From positions 30,973,658-31,037,657 of the forward strand of contig OZ024862.1 of NCBI GenBank assembly GCA_964017155.1: a stretch of 64,000 nucleotides of DNA. The letters run 5' to 3'. Source of the stretch: Oasisia sp. SBJ-2009 (lineage: Eukaryota > Annelida > Polychaeta > Sabellida > Siboglinidae). The notes beneath the pieces were generated by a model. That model saw only the letters and a program-made list of their open reading frames with translations. It made no database searches and had not been told where the DNA came from. The position numbers and the translations under genes were made by a program. This document shows positions 1 through 14,269 of this stretch, one piece after another (positions within the stretch are counted from its first letter, which is position 1; each line of letters begins with the position of its first letter).

Positions 1-2737
1 ACGTACGTACGCAGCCGTGAGTAGAAACAGGACATGTCAGTGACTGTTGAAGACTGCTAGTTGTGCAAGCTAATGACCGAAGAGAGAGTCGATCACGTGA
101 CAACAGCAGACGACACAATAGTTGTTAGGGGTCATCCATAAAGGCCGTCTTGTTTAGGGGTGTGTGTTATATGAGCAGGCATGCCCGGCAGTTATGGGGC
201 TGAAGTGTTGCAAAGTTGAGCTGTCGATATAAAATATAAATAAAATAACATTACGGTAACCAGGTACGGTCGTAGTGGTATTTACCCCCGTTTGTCGATG
301 CCTCGTTTCGTTGAGTGGTCTATGACGTCACGTCGCGTCACGGATTGCTGCAGACGTGTTTTTCAAGCAATGTTCGATTCTGTTCAATAGTTATTGCGCC
401 GGTCAAATGTACACTTTTTATCTGGGCAGGACTGGGTTCTTACGACCGAGTTTAGTTAATATTGTTTCCGTACCCCATGTAATATTTTGAAACCATATGA
501 CCGGTGCAAAAATCCCTGAATAACACATATATTTTAAATTTATTTACAGAGTACATGGTACCAGTACTCTAGGGTTCTTTTAAAACGAATTAATCATATT
601 AAAATTAACCGTGTTATTGACCTTTGCCACTTTATCATCGTGTTGTAATTGATCAATGGGAAGAAATTGCATTGGTTGCATAATGTCAATGTAATACATT
701 ATATTAAAGGAAGTACTCGTTACGTACACTTGAAGACACTACATGCATTATGATAACAGCACACGATGTAAATAAGTTGCGTGAGTGTGCCATGCAATTA
801 ATCTGCCGTTGTTTCTTACTGTCCATATCGGCTACGCCCAGGTCCTGTCTGGTGGCTGTAATACTAGATGCTACTACACAGCAAGTCTGAACGTTTTGTG
901 GTCGCCACCCAAATTCCGACCCCATGGAAAATGGACCCCGGGTCCATATTCCCTATAGAATATGGATCCCTGCCATAGAATTTGGACCCGAGAGGGTCCA
1001 TATACTATAGGGGTTCATATCTTATATGTACCATAGAATATGGTGCTAAGAGCAGGTGATGGTTTTTTAGTTACATCATTATGTTTAGGATTAGTTTTAG
1101 GGTTAGACTACAGATAGTTTTGATAATATTGACATCGGGTGTTTATATGCATTTGTACTTGGAGGGGTAGCAAACAGACATTACTATAAGAACCGCTGTC
1201 CTACTACTATGGACTTTCAAGAGACACAGTAATAAGTACTGCGGTTCAAATGTAGCTCTTTCAGCTGCGAGCTAGATTACCCGTTTAGACGAATGAGTTG
1301 GCAGTCAGGTGCATTGTGTAACTGTCGATGCCCTTCCTTGTTGTTACCCGTTCGTATACTGATGTCTCGTGCAACGAAATTAACTCAAGCCCTGTCGCTT
1401 TAATTGAGTCTTGTTGTTGCGTTACCTAAGCACGGCTGGTGCTTGTCACAGCCCTAGATCTTCGGTCGTTTCACCGCAGCACGGGAGCACTGAAGCACAA
1501 TAGCGACGAGTTGTCACTTCCACCGCTCACCAGCCGATCGGTGTGTCAGCCAGGAGGCGCTTTGTTGACTGGGTCGATGCGTCACGTGACCCCGCGCGCC
1601 GTATTCAGGTAGCAGGGCTGGCGGTACACGGCGCACCGCGGTCATTGTTGTTCCATCGCCGTCAGACAGCATTCGGCTGCACACAATCGGGAAGGCACGC
1701 CAGCCGTACTCCTTCGTCGTCGCCAAGCCGTCTGACGCCCAAAGCCGCAGTTTGCAGCCGTACTGCCTGTCTGGGAGTGGCTAGGAGCCGACAGCCGGTC
1801 AGACACAGACACACGGAAGCCCGTTGGACTATGCCGTTATACAGGTAGGTTTGGGGTAGGGTATGGAAGTTCCGTGTGGACGCATTGCTGGTCGGTGAAG
1901 GTCAAGGCCTCTGTGGTAGTCGTACGGGCGCAAGGCTGGTGTGTGACAGCAAGCATTTGGACTAGACCCACGACGGAATGTGTTGTGTATTATCACGTGT
2001 CGCCGTGCATCGTGTGTAGCCGTATGTCGAATCACGTTGCTAGCCGTGTTACGGTGCATCTGGGATTACATAATGCGTGTTGATTCTACTTAACACCAAT
2101 AGCTGTCCGGATAATAACACACGCGTAGGTGTGTCTTGTCCTGCTACAATTATCTCTCTGACGGTTTTGCCTTTAGTAATACTGTCACGAGGCAATCGTG
2201 GAGAATGATAATCGTGTGGTTGTGAGGACTGGCATACGTACTAGGAATGTGTTGTTCCCTATGGAAAACAAATTGTGACTTGTTTGTTGGAAGAATACGA
2301 CACTAGGTATGATACTCAGGAAATAGTTGATCGCAGCTGTCACGATCCAGACTGATGGACTCCGCTGGTGTAGACGTAGACGCACGTGATCATAAGGTGT
2401 ACCAAATTATAGCTCACTGCTGACTACACTTAACAAAATAGATAATAGAATAATTGGTGCATTTTCATTCAAGATCTATAATGATATATGACGTGATAAA
2501 TATAACCACAGGGATATGCGTACGAACCAGATAACAGGTCGTTATAAAGATATGTGATCTACATCACCATACATATAGGCATAGACGATACGCAAATATA
2601 GGGTAGATTAGCAGCAGCGTAGCTATAAATGTTTAATTGAATATATCGATTACAAACGAAACGTCGCTTTAATAAACAACATACCAAGCTCCGTTGTCAT
2701 AACCGGGACTGTTATGTAATTTAATTTAATCTCATCC

Positions 2738-2830
<93 letters not shown>

Positions 2831-5800
2831 CTATGTTTCAGCAACACCAACACGTTTCCCTATTTAGCACGTTTCCCTGTTTGCCAACCTACGGTGCAGA
2901 CGATCATCAAAACCATAAGAGCATTACGCAGCAGTTTTATCAGCAAAGCCTCTTAATGTGATCATGCCTCCGCACGTGATTATATTTCACCTTTTTACGA
3001 CGGGTCCTCAGCCTTTGATCAGAATTGGTTCACTTACGAATTTAGTCAGACTACATTGTCATTATCTTTGTTATACTTACATAGATGCGTAAGTGGACAG
3101 GTTGCTTCTAGTTGGTGATCCGCTAAGTGACAGATCGAAGGAAGGTCTGCCGTCATTGTTACGACGGGAACGTTGCTGAGACAGCTCGCTTTGTTAGCGT
3201 TGGGAATTGACGTGGCATTTTCTGTATCCGTCAAATAAACTGCGTGACCTTTAGCAGGAACTTAGAACTGGACAGATAATGCGGTACTAAATGCATAACA
3301 GAATCATCAGACATCTTCAGTGAGTCTTTCCAATAGCCTGCTCGATGCTTGACCATCAATAAATCAACACAGCGTTGTGTACAATGTCGTCAAAGTACAG
3401 CTTCATCTGTATGTCACCGGGATGGAGAGACAATTTGTGACATGACATCGTAGCTTTTTATAGATCTATCTCACGTCTTGCACCTTTTCTCAAAAGACGA
3501 TGCTTGAAGACACTGTGCCTGCCACTGTTGTTTCCCATTTATGTGGAGCAACCAACTACACACGTCGCATCTCGTGGCAATTGTGTTCACGACGCAGCGC
3601 AGTGCACACAGATGTATTTGCTGCTGGGCGTCATTCTTCAAGACTACGACACTGCCACTGCGTGACACGGTGACAGTGATTGATGGTATTAGTTTGATGA
3701 CATATACCAAACAATTCCTGGCCGCATATTTATGCTGCCACGATGATATAGGCATGGATGATCGGGAAAAGGGGTAACCTTTCAAGAAAGTCGGAAGAAT
3801 TCTCGCCAGGGTGTAAGTTGACAGTTGCTAATTGTATGGTACCATGTCAAGATCAGGCATGCTGCTGTTTAATAGCACATTCAAAATGTAATGATCGTTT
3901 GGAGACAAATTCTCGGGCTCCCCTGTTGTGGGTATTGATTTTGAATAATCGATAACTTTGTCTTGCTTGCACCAGGCAGTATTCAAGGAGAGTGTTGTTT
4001 GCGTGACGCATACAGTGCACCACGTGAAGACGATTTCACAAATTCTAACACACATTTGAAGGCCCATATAGCAGCATTGTTTTATATAGTGCACATGCAT
4101 GATGTACGAAAACGACCTACTTGGTATAAATGTGTTCGATGAATCGAAGACAGGAACGACAAAATAGCATTGACGAATTCATTTCTACAAAACATTGAAG
4201 TACGTCACTACATTTCTACTTTGCCAATTCGCGACAACATTTATAAAGTGTCATCCAGGCAGGATGTAACAGGTATACGTCACAGATAAACCCGATCATG
4301 GGTGGCGACATTTGAACACAGTGGACGGGCATTTTAGTGAGAGTATGTGCGTGTATTCTAAAATAAAGACAAGACCGCTGGTGTCAGTCTAATTTTCTTC
4401 TAAAATTAGTGTATTTAGCATCGTCATGCATATACAAGGTTTATACGGGGCACTCGTTTATAGGTGGACCATCATGTTGTCGGTGTCAAGGGAAACACGT
4501 TGAACCGACTCTGTTTTCCCCAGTTTAATCGACCCGTTATGGTACAATGAGCACACCCGCTGCAGCACTGTGGTGAAGTGGTACAGCAGGATTCCGTCGA
4601 CGAAGATGACACGCAAGTGGTTGTCTTATATACTAGTGCAGTCTATTGCATTACGACAGTCTTTTTTGCGAAGAATCCGTATTCAGCGAAGTCGGTGATG
4701 TGATTACCCTAAACGCCTCACGGCATTGTCTGCCACTCGCCTGACTCGATACGCGTCAGGGCACCGCTGATATATCACTTACTTTAAACGATCTATGTAT
4801 GGAGTATGGACTAGGTGAAGTCGTTACGTTATGACATCAGGGACTTTTTATAATAGCCTTATTAACTGCATGTTGCCTGCATCAGCACTATTTAGCTTTT
4901 AAAAATAGACTCCATACCTTAATGATCATATACACCAAAACTGCCGGCCCCGGTATCGCTGACGTGTCACGGATACAGTCCTCCGTTGACAGAATTTACG
5001 GCGGATTTTTGTAAAAAGAAAAGATTCTTAGATGTAGCATCGGTGCTTAGTTTAGTGGTGTAATTTAATCTGTTGCGGTGCAAAACACAGACGCGTCACC
5101 ACTGCATTATTAAATGAGAGCGGAACAGCATCAATACGGTGTATGCCACGGCTAATGGAGCGTGACCGTGTCCTGGTTTATAGCCATGAACTCGTATAGA
5201 AGTACTTATTAGGCTACCTGTAGAACGGTGCATGTGTAAACATGGGAGGTAAATTTCTGGATCCAAACATAAAGAAGTAAAGAGATTAATAGTTTGGGTT
5301 CTTGTGTATACTGCATATATATGGTTTAGACTGCATAACTCTAGTTGTTATGTTGCTCATAAGTTATTTGTTTGAGATAGAAAAGACCAAGACAATTGTG
5401 GACGTTTGATATCGCTATGGCCTGTACTATTTGCGTAGTTTCGTTGTCACATGCCATGTAAACGCGATGTCGACGTCTAGTCGCTGTCTACACCTAGCAG
5501 GCGCTGGGTGACAATGCTGCGGTGTTGATAGTGTAATAGAACGTCTGATGCTGCTATTACTGCGTCAACACCCCGTGTCATTTTGATGTTTCTCGACCGC
5601 TCTCCTAACACCACACCACTGTTCTGTGATGGCTCCGGTTAATTCTGGGGACAACTCATTATTTCACCGTGCCCGAGTCATTCGAATGACGTGGCCAATG
5701 ATTTTGAAACGATATGAGAATTTTTTCTGTGGCAATGCCACAGATGTAGCATATATTTGCACATATACACTACTGAAAGTCGGTCGCAAGAGAACCATTA

Positions 5801-6300
5801 AACTGATTTAATGCCGTACTAAAAATGAGCACTGGCGTCAATGAAAAACAGTCAACGGTGTACTATGTGGGCCTTGTAACGGTTCTCTGTGCAGGAACCT
5901 ATAGTTGTTGATAATAGTATCGACTGTTGGTTTGTTGCAAAAAGGCAAACGTAATCGGTGGAAATGACTAATGACCAGCAGCACGCACACACGACGCAAC
6001 AACTGAGACACGTAGACTGCAAACTCAGCCAACCGTGTCGTATATGTCACCCTTCTGCTGCCACACGCGATCGTCGCGTTAGCACTGTAAATGTCAGTGG
6101 ATATTGTTCTAGCACACTTCACGCGCACAAACAACCGTCTGCCGGTAAATGTCAAAGATTGCATCATTAATACGTGATATTTTCATGACGCACTTCCCGC
6201 GAGGATATTTTGGCGAGGTACGCAGTGATTAGAAATTCGAATTTTCCCATCGAGAGAGCTGGTTTAAATATCCACTTATACCCTTCGCGCGAACCTAGGG
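1..6300. other. Stretch without recognisable gene
   Basis: AT-rich unique-looking sequence. Contains the (TA)n at 2739, a small GC-rich patch at about 1500-1850, and short palindromic motifs around GGACCCGGGTCC and GGACCCGAGAGGGTCC at 924-1043. Short ORFs show no family likeness. Confidence 0.6.
2739..2825 (+). repeat. (TA)n microsatellite
   Basis: Pure TA run of about 87 bases. Confidence 0.98.
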
Positions 6301-6317
6301 TAATTAATTTTAGTTCA

Positions 6318-6520
6318 CTTGAGTTAACTGCAGTTCACTTAGCTATATAAACGAGTGCATAGCCACAAAACAGATGCTTATATTTTGTGAAGAACTTATT
6401 ATCGCGCAATAATTGCAGCGTGGCTGAATACGTTGGTGTTAGAACGCTCTGCCAGGAGGAGAACTGTAAATCGCTTTGAACAGTCATGTGAACTTGATCC
6501 CATTCAAACAAGAACTTACC
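6318..6520 (+). mobile_element. SINE body, degenerate copy
   Basis: Shares with the next copy GTTCACTTAGCTATATAAACG, CGTGGCTGAATACG, CTCTGCCAGG and TAAATCGCTTTGAACAG in the same order and ends AACTTACCT. No tRNA-like head is visible. Confidence 0.6.
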
Positions 6521-6535
6521 TGTAGCTTGCTTATG

Positions 6536-6862
6536 TAGTAGCGCAGCGGGACAGGGGTAGAGCATCGGACTCTCGACTAAGAGGATCCGGGTGCGAATCC
6601 TGTGCTGCGGTGTTAAAACCTTGGGCAAGTTTTTTCACTATATTATTTCAGTTCACTCAGCTATATGAATGAGTAGCTGGCTATAGACAGTGGTGAATAC
6701 TTGTATACGAGTAGTCTTCGCGAAATAATTGCCGCGTGGCTGAATGCATCCCAGATAAGCCAAGATGGTGTTCGATTAAAGAGGTCTGCCAGGGAGTAAA
6801 ATGTAAAGCGGTTTGAGCAACCCTGAGCATTGGGTACTACATAAGAACTTACTTACCTTTCA
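6536..6862 (+). mobile_element. tRNA-derived SINE
   Basis: The head at 6536-6612 resembles a tRNA: A-box-like TAGCGCAGCGGG, anticodon-arm-like stem, and B box GGTGCGAATCC (6590-6600). The body has CCTTGGGCAAG, GTTCACTCAGCTATATGAA, GTGTTCGATTAAAG, TCTGCCAGGG and TAAAGCGGTTTGAGCA, ending in CTTACTTACCTT. These blocks are typical of tRNA SINEs of marine invertebrates. Confidence 0.75.
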
Positions 6863-7114
6863 TGATCATCCGGCGCTACGGCGGACAGCTGCCAGACAGC
6901 GCCAGTAACCAGGTGTAAGTTTGCAAGGGACTTGCAGGGAGACATCGAGGCGAGGCGCTATACGGTTATGTGGTACGTGTACACTGTTTTGTTCCCAGGT
7001 CCACGACGTACCAATGACGTGTCTGTGGTTTTAATGTGGCACCGAATTTTGCAATTGTTGTGTTGCTTATACATTTTTTTGTGAACGTTCAGTTTGAATA
7101 ATATTCCCGTTCAA

Positions 7115-7345
7115 AATTGTTCCGTTCACTCAGCTGTATTAATGAGTACCTGACTTTAGACGGATGTGGATATTTGTGAACGAATAGTCTTCGTGCATTC
7201 ATTGTAGCGTGACTGGGTGCTTTCTCATAGAAATTGCAATGGTGTTCGATTGAAAGGTCTCCCAGTGAGTCAATTGTAAAAGGCATTGAGCAGACCTGAT
7301 GATTGGATATAGCACTGTATATGAACTTACGTTTGTACCTTTTAC
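7115..7345 (+). mobile_element. SINE body, third copy of the cluster
   Basis: GTTCACTCAGCTGTATTAA, GAGTACCTGAC, GGTGTTCGATTGAAAGG and CATTGAGCAGACC, ending ACTGTATATGAACTTACG. Head missing. Confidence 0.6.
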
Positions 7346-7666
7346 ATAGGTACCCTCGTACGCACATACACGCACCCATGCCATACACGCACGCATGCAC
7401 GCACGCACTCGAACTTGGTGCAGGCGTACGGAATTTTTGTGTGACCAAATATTTTCAATTACGCAGTACGTGTTTACCATTCTGGTTGCATTGCACCATA
7501 ACGTGTTCAGATGACATTTAACAAAGGTCTTTGCCACCAATGATATCACCACTTCGGTCCCGACACATGACTGCGGTGAAATGCCAGTCTGCTTGCCGAG
7601 TTTATATACCAACTCAAATCAAATCATTTACTTGACATTACTGATGCGTCCAGTCGTTAGTGAAGT

Positions 7667-7713
7667 CAACACAGGTCTAGGAGCCACGTCAACACAGGTC
7701 TAGGAGCCACGTC
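7667..7713 (+). repeat. 25-bp direct duplication
   Basis: Two identical adjacent copies of CAACACAGGTCTAGGAGCCA plus CGT. Confidence 0.9.
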
Positions 7714-10119
7714 GACTGACGGTTGTGGTTGATTTCCTCTGTACAGGGGACGCACGACGCTTTGGTATAGTATTGGTATAGTATTGTCCTGTTGAATAAA
7801 CCCAGTACGAAACAATGCAGATACGTTTCTGTACCGCGCGGTGTCCAATCCTTACGACTGCTCAGAGCGTTTTCACTTTACTGTTTTATGTTTTATACAC
7901 CTGCGCAGCCGAACTCTTTCTCGATGCCTTTGGGAAGAATTCAGGCACGTTGCAATAACTGCGCAATGACTGTTCGTGCGTATATTATCATCCATTGTCT
8001 ACTGCCTGATACTCATTCATATAGCAGAGCGAGCATGAGCAACGTGAAGTGACCAAACTTGCTCAAAGTTCAAAACAACAGCCAGTTGATTCGACCATGA
8101 ATTCTCAGTTGGAAGTCCGACGCTCTAACCAATGGAAGCGCAAAAGGGGTGGGCCAAATTGTGTTCAGATATCTCTGTGCGGTCCAAAGGTATTAATTAG
8201 GTCAGACATAAAACACATGGCCTTGTACTGCCTGAATAAAACACGGAGACAGCAAAATACTTTCAAACGATATTGAAGGCGCACTTGGTTGTTGGGAATA
8301 CAGACATCACTCAATCAAACACTCCCGAAATCTACCCAACATTTTGCGCTCTCTCAAACAATGTAGACAATCAGCACATTTATTGATCATAGAAGCACAT
8401 AAGCATTAGGTTGTATTTCGTAGCAAAATCATTCTTCTTTTAAAATCCTTATTATTTTTCATCCATGCAAAACAAACTTTGTCATCTCTAAATAACTGCA
8501 ATACATCCGACACCGCCAGACTGAATGGTAAACAAACCATGTTTTTGGTGAAGAAACAACGAAATCGACAAGCTGACCAGTGAGGACAGTGTGTAGACTG
8601 CCCACTACACCGACGTATAAGACGTAACGTTATCTTGTGAACTTGAAATGTAGAAAGTCATCATTCTCAGCTTGACGTTTGAAGGGGTGCAACTTTATGT
8701 CGAAACCTCCGCTGCTCTGTACATGATTATAAATAACCATGTTTTTGTTTTCCCGGAACCACCATATTCAAGTGTTCAAAAGTCCAAAAATATTGAACTG
8801 AAAAGTTTAGCTAGAAAGTCAGTATTATTTAGCCGGGCGACCAACCCACTAGAAAATCTCGCAAAACTGTCTTATATCTCACCAGAACCATGGCTCAACG
8901 GTCGTATAACAGTGGCAAGGTTTCTCTGCAGGGAACCGGTTGTTTCACGTTCATGTCAAGTCGACCCGTCTCTGACTGTGATCGCCGCGCCACCGGCCGA
9001 GTGACAGCAGCCGTAGCGCCCACTGCTGGGTGTCCGCTTAACCAGAGTGACCTATGTGAGTATTACAACGCTACGGCAACAAAACACTAAATGCCCTCTA
9101 CTTTAGGCAACCCTAAAAGAATGACGCCACTTTATCAAGCATTTGCAATATAACAGTTTTATAGTGTTTTTTAATATCGTGTTCGTAGTGCGGTTCTCGC
9201 GTTCCAAGTGCAATCCGTCCATGGACTCGCGGGCCACAGTGCGATCCAAAAAGGTGTCGGCAGCTGGTGCACCTCTGTCTATCTCTCGCTCCAATGACAC
9301 ATCGGACACGTTCTTGGATTTGCATACACTGTGTATAACCAGCATAAATATGCACGATCTGTGTGCACGGTAGAATAGTAACTTAACCGCTACTTGCATT
9401 AGCATACGTGTACCATTAAACCAATGCATCTGACTAGTGCGGATCTAGCACTTGCTTGAACGTGTTTTGATTGTACAATGTCACACAGGTTTGTGTCAAC
9501 AGTTGTCGTCATTAGATAAGTGACATACATTTACCGACGTTTTGTTCAGCGTTTTGAACAGAACAAAGGGCTGAATGCAGCGCTTTATAAGACATCTTTA
9601 TTATTAGACTTACAATATCACAGAACGGCAGAAGGTGTTTGTGTAACCGAGAGAGACCACGTGATGTGTCTTGCCCAGTCGGCGATCACTGGCCGGGTGG
9701 GGGGCTACTTTTATTTGCGATTTGATTCTTGGCTGACGCGTTACTAACATGCACCGGTCACTCTGTTTGTCTTTGGTATAGCAAACTTTTCCATGGAAAT
9801 AAACGATTCAGTTGATGCTCAGACTCAGTCTAATCCCATTTTTCTGTATCGCCACCTTGTTATCGATATAACAATAACCGCCGAGTACAGCGTTTACATC
9901 GTGTGTAGAGACACCTTTTCATGTGCATTATGGTCGTAGAAATAAATTTTATTGCGACAGAAAGTCATTGACCTTTCCAAGCAGACTGATCGAGGTCGAT
10001 TTGCGTCACTGCGACGGGAGAGACTCTTTGTATAGCGCGGTCGTTCCATACTTCATGGTCTTGTTATGGTGCTAAGCACTTTCAATTTGTGTGGTATTTC
10101 CCCCCAGACATGTGAAGTA

Positions 10120-10121
<2 letters not shown>

Positions 10122-10163
<42 letters not shown>

Positions 10164-10236
10164 TGTGCGTGTGTGCGTGTGTGCGTGTGTGCGTGTGTGC
10201 ATGTAAACGTGCGTGCGTACGTGTATGCGCGTGTGT
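10122..10236 (+). repeat. (GT)n and GTGTGC compound microsatellite
   Basis: Pure GT for about 40 bases, then GTGTGC and GTGC variants. Confidence 0.95.
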
Positions 10237-10423
10237 TACAACTGCCTGCCATTCTTCCTGCTGCTTGACTGTGCAACATTGTCCTATATTTTATCGACAT
10301 TACAGACAACTATTTATGAGTTCATTTAATAATAAATAGCCTGCACAGTTATCGCATAGTGATAAATCGGAAATATCCTTTGCATCACCATCTCATTTTG
10401 GGGCGACCGACATACATCGTTTT

Positions 10424-10600
10424 ACACAACACAACACAACACAACACAACACAACACAACACAACACAACACAACACAACACAACACAACACAACACAAC
10501 ACAACACAACACAACACAACACAACACAACACAACACAACACAACACAACACAACACACAACACACAACACACAACACACAACACACAACACACAACACG
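10424..10600 (+). repeat. (AACAC)n pentanucleotide array changing to a 7-bp repeat
   Basis: About 27 perfect ACAAC pentamers (10424-10556), then about six ACACAAC heptamers. Bordered by ordinary sequence. Confidence 0.97.
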
Positions 10601-13126
10601 CACCTGGTTAATTGCTGTTTGTGACGCGAGCGTAACTGCGTCACAGAGCAAAAACGGAAAATATTATCAGCCGTGTGAGTGAGTGATGGAAATATCGCAC
10701 TGCAGTTCAGCGAATGGCGAATGTGTTCAATCGGCCGCGCTCTGGGGACAGTCAGCACGGAATTATGCATTAGCTCGCGTCGTCTGGTGACCGACTAACG
10801 AACTAAACGAGCTCGGGGAATTGGCGGGAGTCGCGAGTTGTCGAGTGGGTGGGTCGCCTGTGTGCCCGGTGGCTGCCCTCGCGCGTGACACGAACTCTAA
10901 ACGCTACAGTCGCCGTCTGTCGACCGCGCGAAGTGATGGGTTCTTCTCTTCTTCTTCTTCCATATACTGGACGGGGCCCTTTCCGGGCGTTAAAAGTCCA
11001 ATCGAAGCTTGTGCGCTTGGGGGGGGGGGGGCGGTGTATGCTCTCTTAAGTTAATATAAAAACAAAATTTATATTAACTAATTAATTCTTGTTCTCAACG
11101 TCATAGGCGTATGACTCAAGTGTCAGATTTTATTGTCTCACTGGACGGGTTAGCTGCAAGTCTTGAGTTCATGTGATTTTCGGAATGATTTACACAACTA
11201 AACAAACCTCCGTTACACACCTGGGCATCGTCATCGTCAGATAAGGCTGATAATAGTATATTTATTAATATGTAACTAGCCCATCTGACAACAATGTTCT
11301 GTACATAGCAAGGTTAGAATAAGCTGTGCATTGCTAGTAGCTTCCTTGCATTCAATATTCTGGCATAGGAGGCCTAAACAATATTGCGTGTTTGTGTATA
11401 CAAAGAAATTAAACGCTGATAATGAATAACTGTCTCCAGCCAACAACTATGCACGGCGTTACTACAATTTGTGAAATCAACCCCACATTGGCATGATGAC
11501 ATCGGGTTTTTGCCAATTAAAACATAGACATAGATGAATATGCTTACCGTTACCCGGAGCGTTGCCTAGTCTCCGTGACGCGTTTGACGTATATTAATTA
11601 TTACGTCATGTCACTGTTTTGTTTCGTTACGTAGCAACGTCGCGACGAGTCATTTATAGTAGCAGAAGTGTAATTGTTAAAAATATTATAATTAATAATT
11701 GTGCTAATATTCAGGAAAATTTCAACGTCTAACGGTTTCATCAGGTAACGTTTCACGATTGCAATTTCCATTTAAACGTCGCCTGTATCTAAACCTACTG
11801 CTTACTCGGTGGCAGGTGATACGGTGATACCAGCATATCTGCATTCACGCTTTCGATAGCAGTCGTGCCCTGCATATGTCTGTCTGTTTCATCGGCAGTT
11901 GCTCTCTGCACTGCATACCGATAACAACACCCACAGTGTGTGCGACAAATGATAACGCGTCCATTTATCTATTGGTAGTTTATAAGGATTTTCGTGATAT
12001 ATCACTCCAACCCCGTGTGGCAAATAGCATTTGACACTATTTATCTTGTGATGCAAAACTGACCAGCTGTTGCTAAGTACAGCCGATTATACGCTCGACT
12101 GATGTGACAATGATTGAATTCATATGAATGTTATTTATTCATGATGCGATGGTGATGTTGCAGATTCACTGTAGGTTCTGTTAATTATTAATAAAGACAG
12201 TGCAGGTGTTTGTTTTACGTGCATCATATTAGAAACGACTCTACCGTAGCAACCGATATTTAGCTATGAGAGATGTTTACGTGTGTGCGTTGTGTTGACG
12301 TTCGTTAGCTTCTGTCTCGACAGTAATCCAGGGTACGTCCCAAGAGAATGAAGGCCAACATGCATTTGGTGCACGTGTTTGTTTTGGCGTGCGTCATGCT
12401 AGAGGTGACTAGAGATGTATGCGTTCAGTTTAGTCTCGTCAGTGATCCAGGGTCCATCCACACAAAATGATCATTAATTTACTTCTGGATTTTCAAGGTT
12501 AGACGAATATGTGCCAGGGATTTTTAGTTGATACTACAGTTCTGTATTTTGTAACTTGAAATTATTAACTGTAGAATATCAGATTTAAGGGCAGTAACAC
12601 CTACGTTGTAAGTTACGTTGCATGATTGGCATCGTATAATTAGATGTTTCAATAACGATATGATCCCCTATGTATATAAACAGAATCACGTTGTTTGGCG
12701 TAGTCAACATTTGACAAGGAGCATCAAGTAAACCGCACAGCATAATAAATAAATGACAGAAAGGGACACGTGTAGCAATCCACTGAACGAAATAATAAAT
12801 ATACACTGTGTGTAAGCATACCTGTATTAAAGGTGTTACCAAAAGTCATTTGTCTATAACACTGACGAATGTTAACTTGGAGAAATAAATGCTGTCCCGT
12901 CTTCATCTGTAAACTGATGAAAATTATAGTAGGTGTGTAAATATATATATAACTTTCCCGCATACACGATCACCTGAACGTTTTATAAGTAGATCCATTG
13001 TCCAGGTCACATATATTAAATGGAGTAACAGACGTTTATAAAAATAAAGTTGTCGAAAGCATCTAGTGTTTTGAAACGAAACATCTATGAAAAAACCCGA
13101 AATAAGTAAGATGTACATGAAAAACT

Positions 13127-13355
13127 CTTACGTTTACCCGCCATGTCGGGTCTTACGTTTACCCGCCATGTCGGTACTTACGTCTATCCGTTATGTCGGG
13201 TCTTACGTCTACCCGCCATGTCAGTACTTACGTCTATCCGCCATGTTGGCTCTTACCAGCCATGTCGGTACTTAAGTCTACCCGCCATGTTGGCTATTAC
13301 GTCTACCCGCCATGTCGGTTCTTACGTCTACCCGCCATGTCGGCTCTTAAGTCTA
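13127..13355 (+). repeat. 25-bp minisatellite, about 9 copies
   Basis: Unit marks CTTACGTCTACCCGCCATGT then CGGTA. One copy is shortened at about 13254. Short ORFs here are repeat translations. Confidence 0.9.
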
Positions 13356-14269
13356 CCCACGGGCACCATGTCGATTCCCATCAGTTGTGAATCAAACACA
13401 GAATGGACATGATATGGAAACTTGGCGAATCTTTAGCGTACAACACAAGCACTGCACTTTTTTTATAATAATTATACATATAATTAATATGTCAGTATAG
13501 CAACATTGTAAGAAGATACAATATTATTTATATGTATAGAAAAGAAAAGAATGACACGCCTTCGGGTCGTAGTTTCTAAGGATTTAGGCGAGATATATTT
13601 CGTATCATTGAAATGATATTATGGTTTCGCCGAGTCAAGTATGTTGTGCTATAATACGAACCACCATGTGGCAGATGCTACCGACTGTAGTTCACTGTCT
13701 GTTATTATAAATTGAATTTATTAAATAAAGTACGCTTTTGCATATTCCACATCAGTCAATTTAAAGCGACACAGTCTGATCCAATTCGACGATACTGCAA
13801 ACAAACTTACAGCTAGATTGGAAAATACTATTATGATGTCTTGGCCCGGGCCCTTTGCTAATAATAACGTCGGTGGGTGTTCGATTGAATTGCCATCGCG
13901 CATTTTGTAGGTAATGTCTACTTTCCGATAATCAAATGCACACCGTCAGGCTGTCAAGACCGACGTGTTATAGCACAAGATTGACACCCGCAGTAGAAAT
14001 TGGATTGGGTCTACTTGCCAATATCAGTGTGTGTGCAGTGATCGTGCAATGATTTCACAACAGATTTATTTACATTTCGCTCGATTGAAGTCGAAGTTGT
14101 ACATGTGGCAGAACATTTTGAATATGTTTAAGTGCGTGCTCAGAATTAGTTACTGCGCCTGGGACGATGGTTTTGTGACGTTGAGAATAACAACTAAGTT
14201 ACCACGGCACATCACCGGTGACGCCGACTGTCATATTCATTTAATAATAAATTATGTACAATAATTGAC

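Larger units (their letters stand above)
7350..13126. other. Stretch without recognisable gene
   Basis: Holds the GT and AACAC microsatellites, a G13 run at 11019-11031 after a GC-rich patch, and a 12-base-arm hairpin (AGTTAATATAAA, 11049-11079). A diverged duplication is centred on GTGTTTGTTTT and ATCCAGGG (12205-12335 and 12373-12460). The 110-codon ORF at 8672-9004 has no recognisable motif. Confidence 0.55.

Noticed and set aside
6536..6612. A functional tRNA gene
   Set aside because: The A and B boxes are degenerate, the acceptor stem does not pair well, and it is joined to a SINE body.
8672..9004. 110-codon ORF as a gene
   Set aside because: No motif, no exon-like splice sites, and AT-rich unique sequence; length is within chance.
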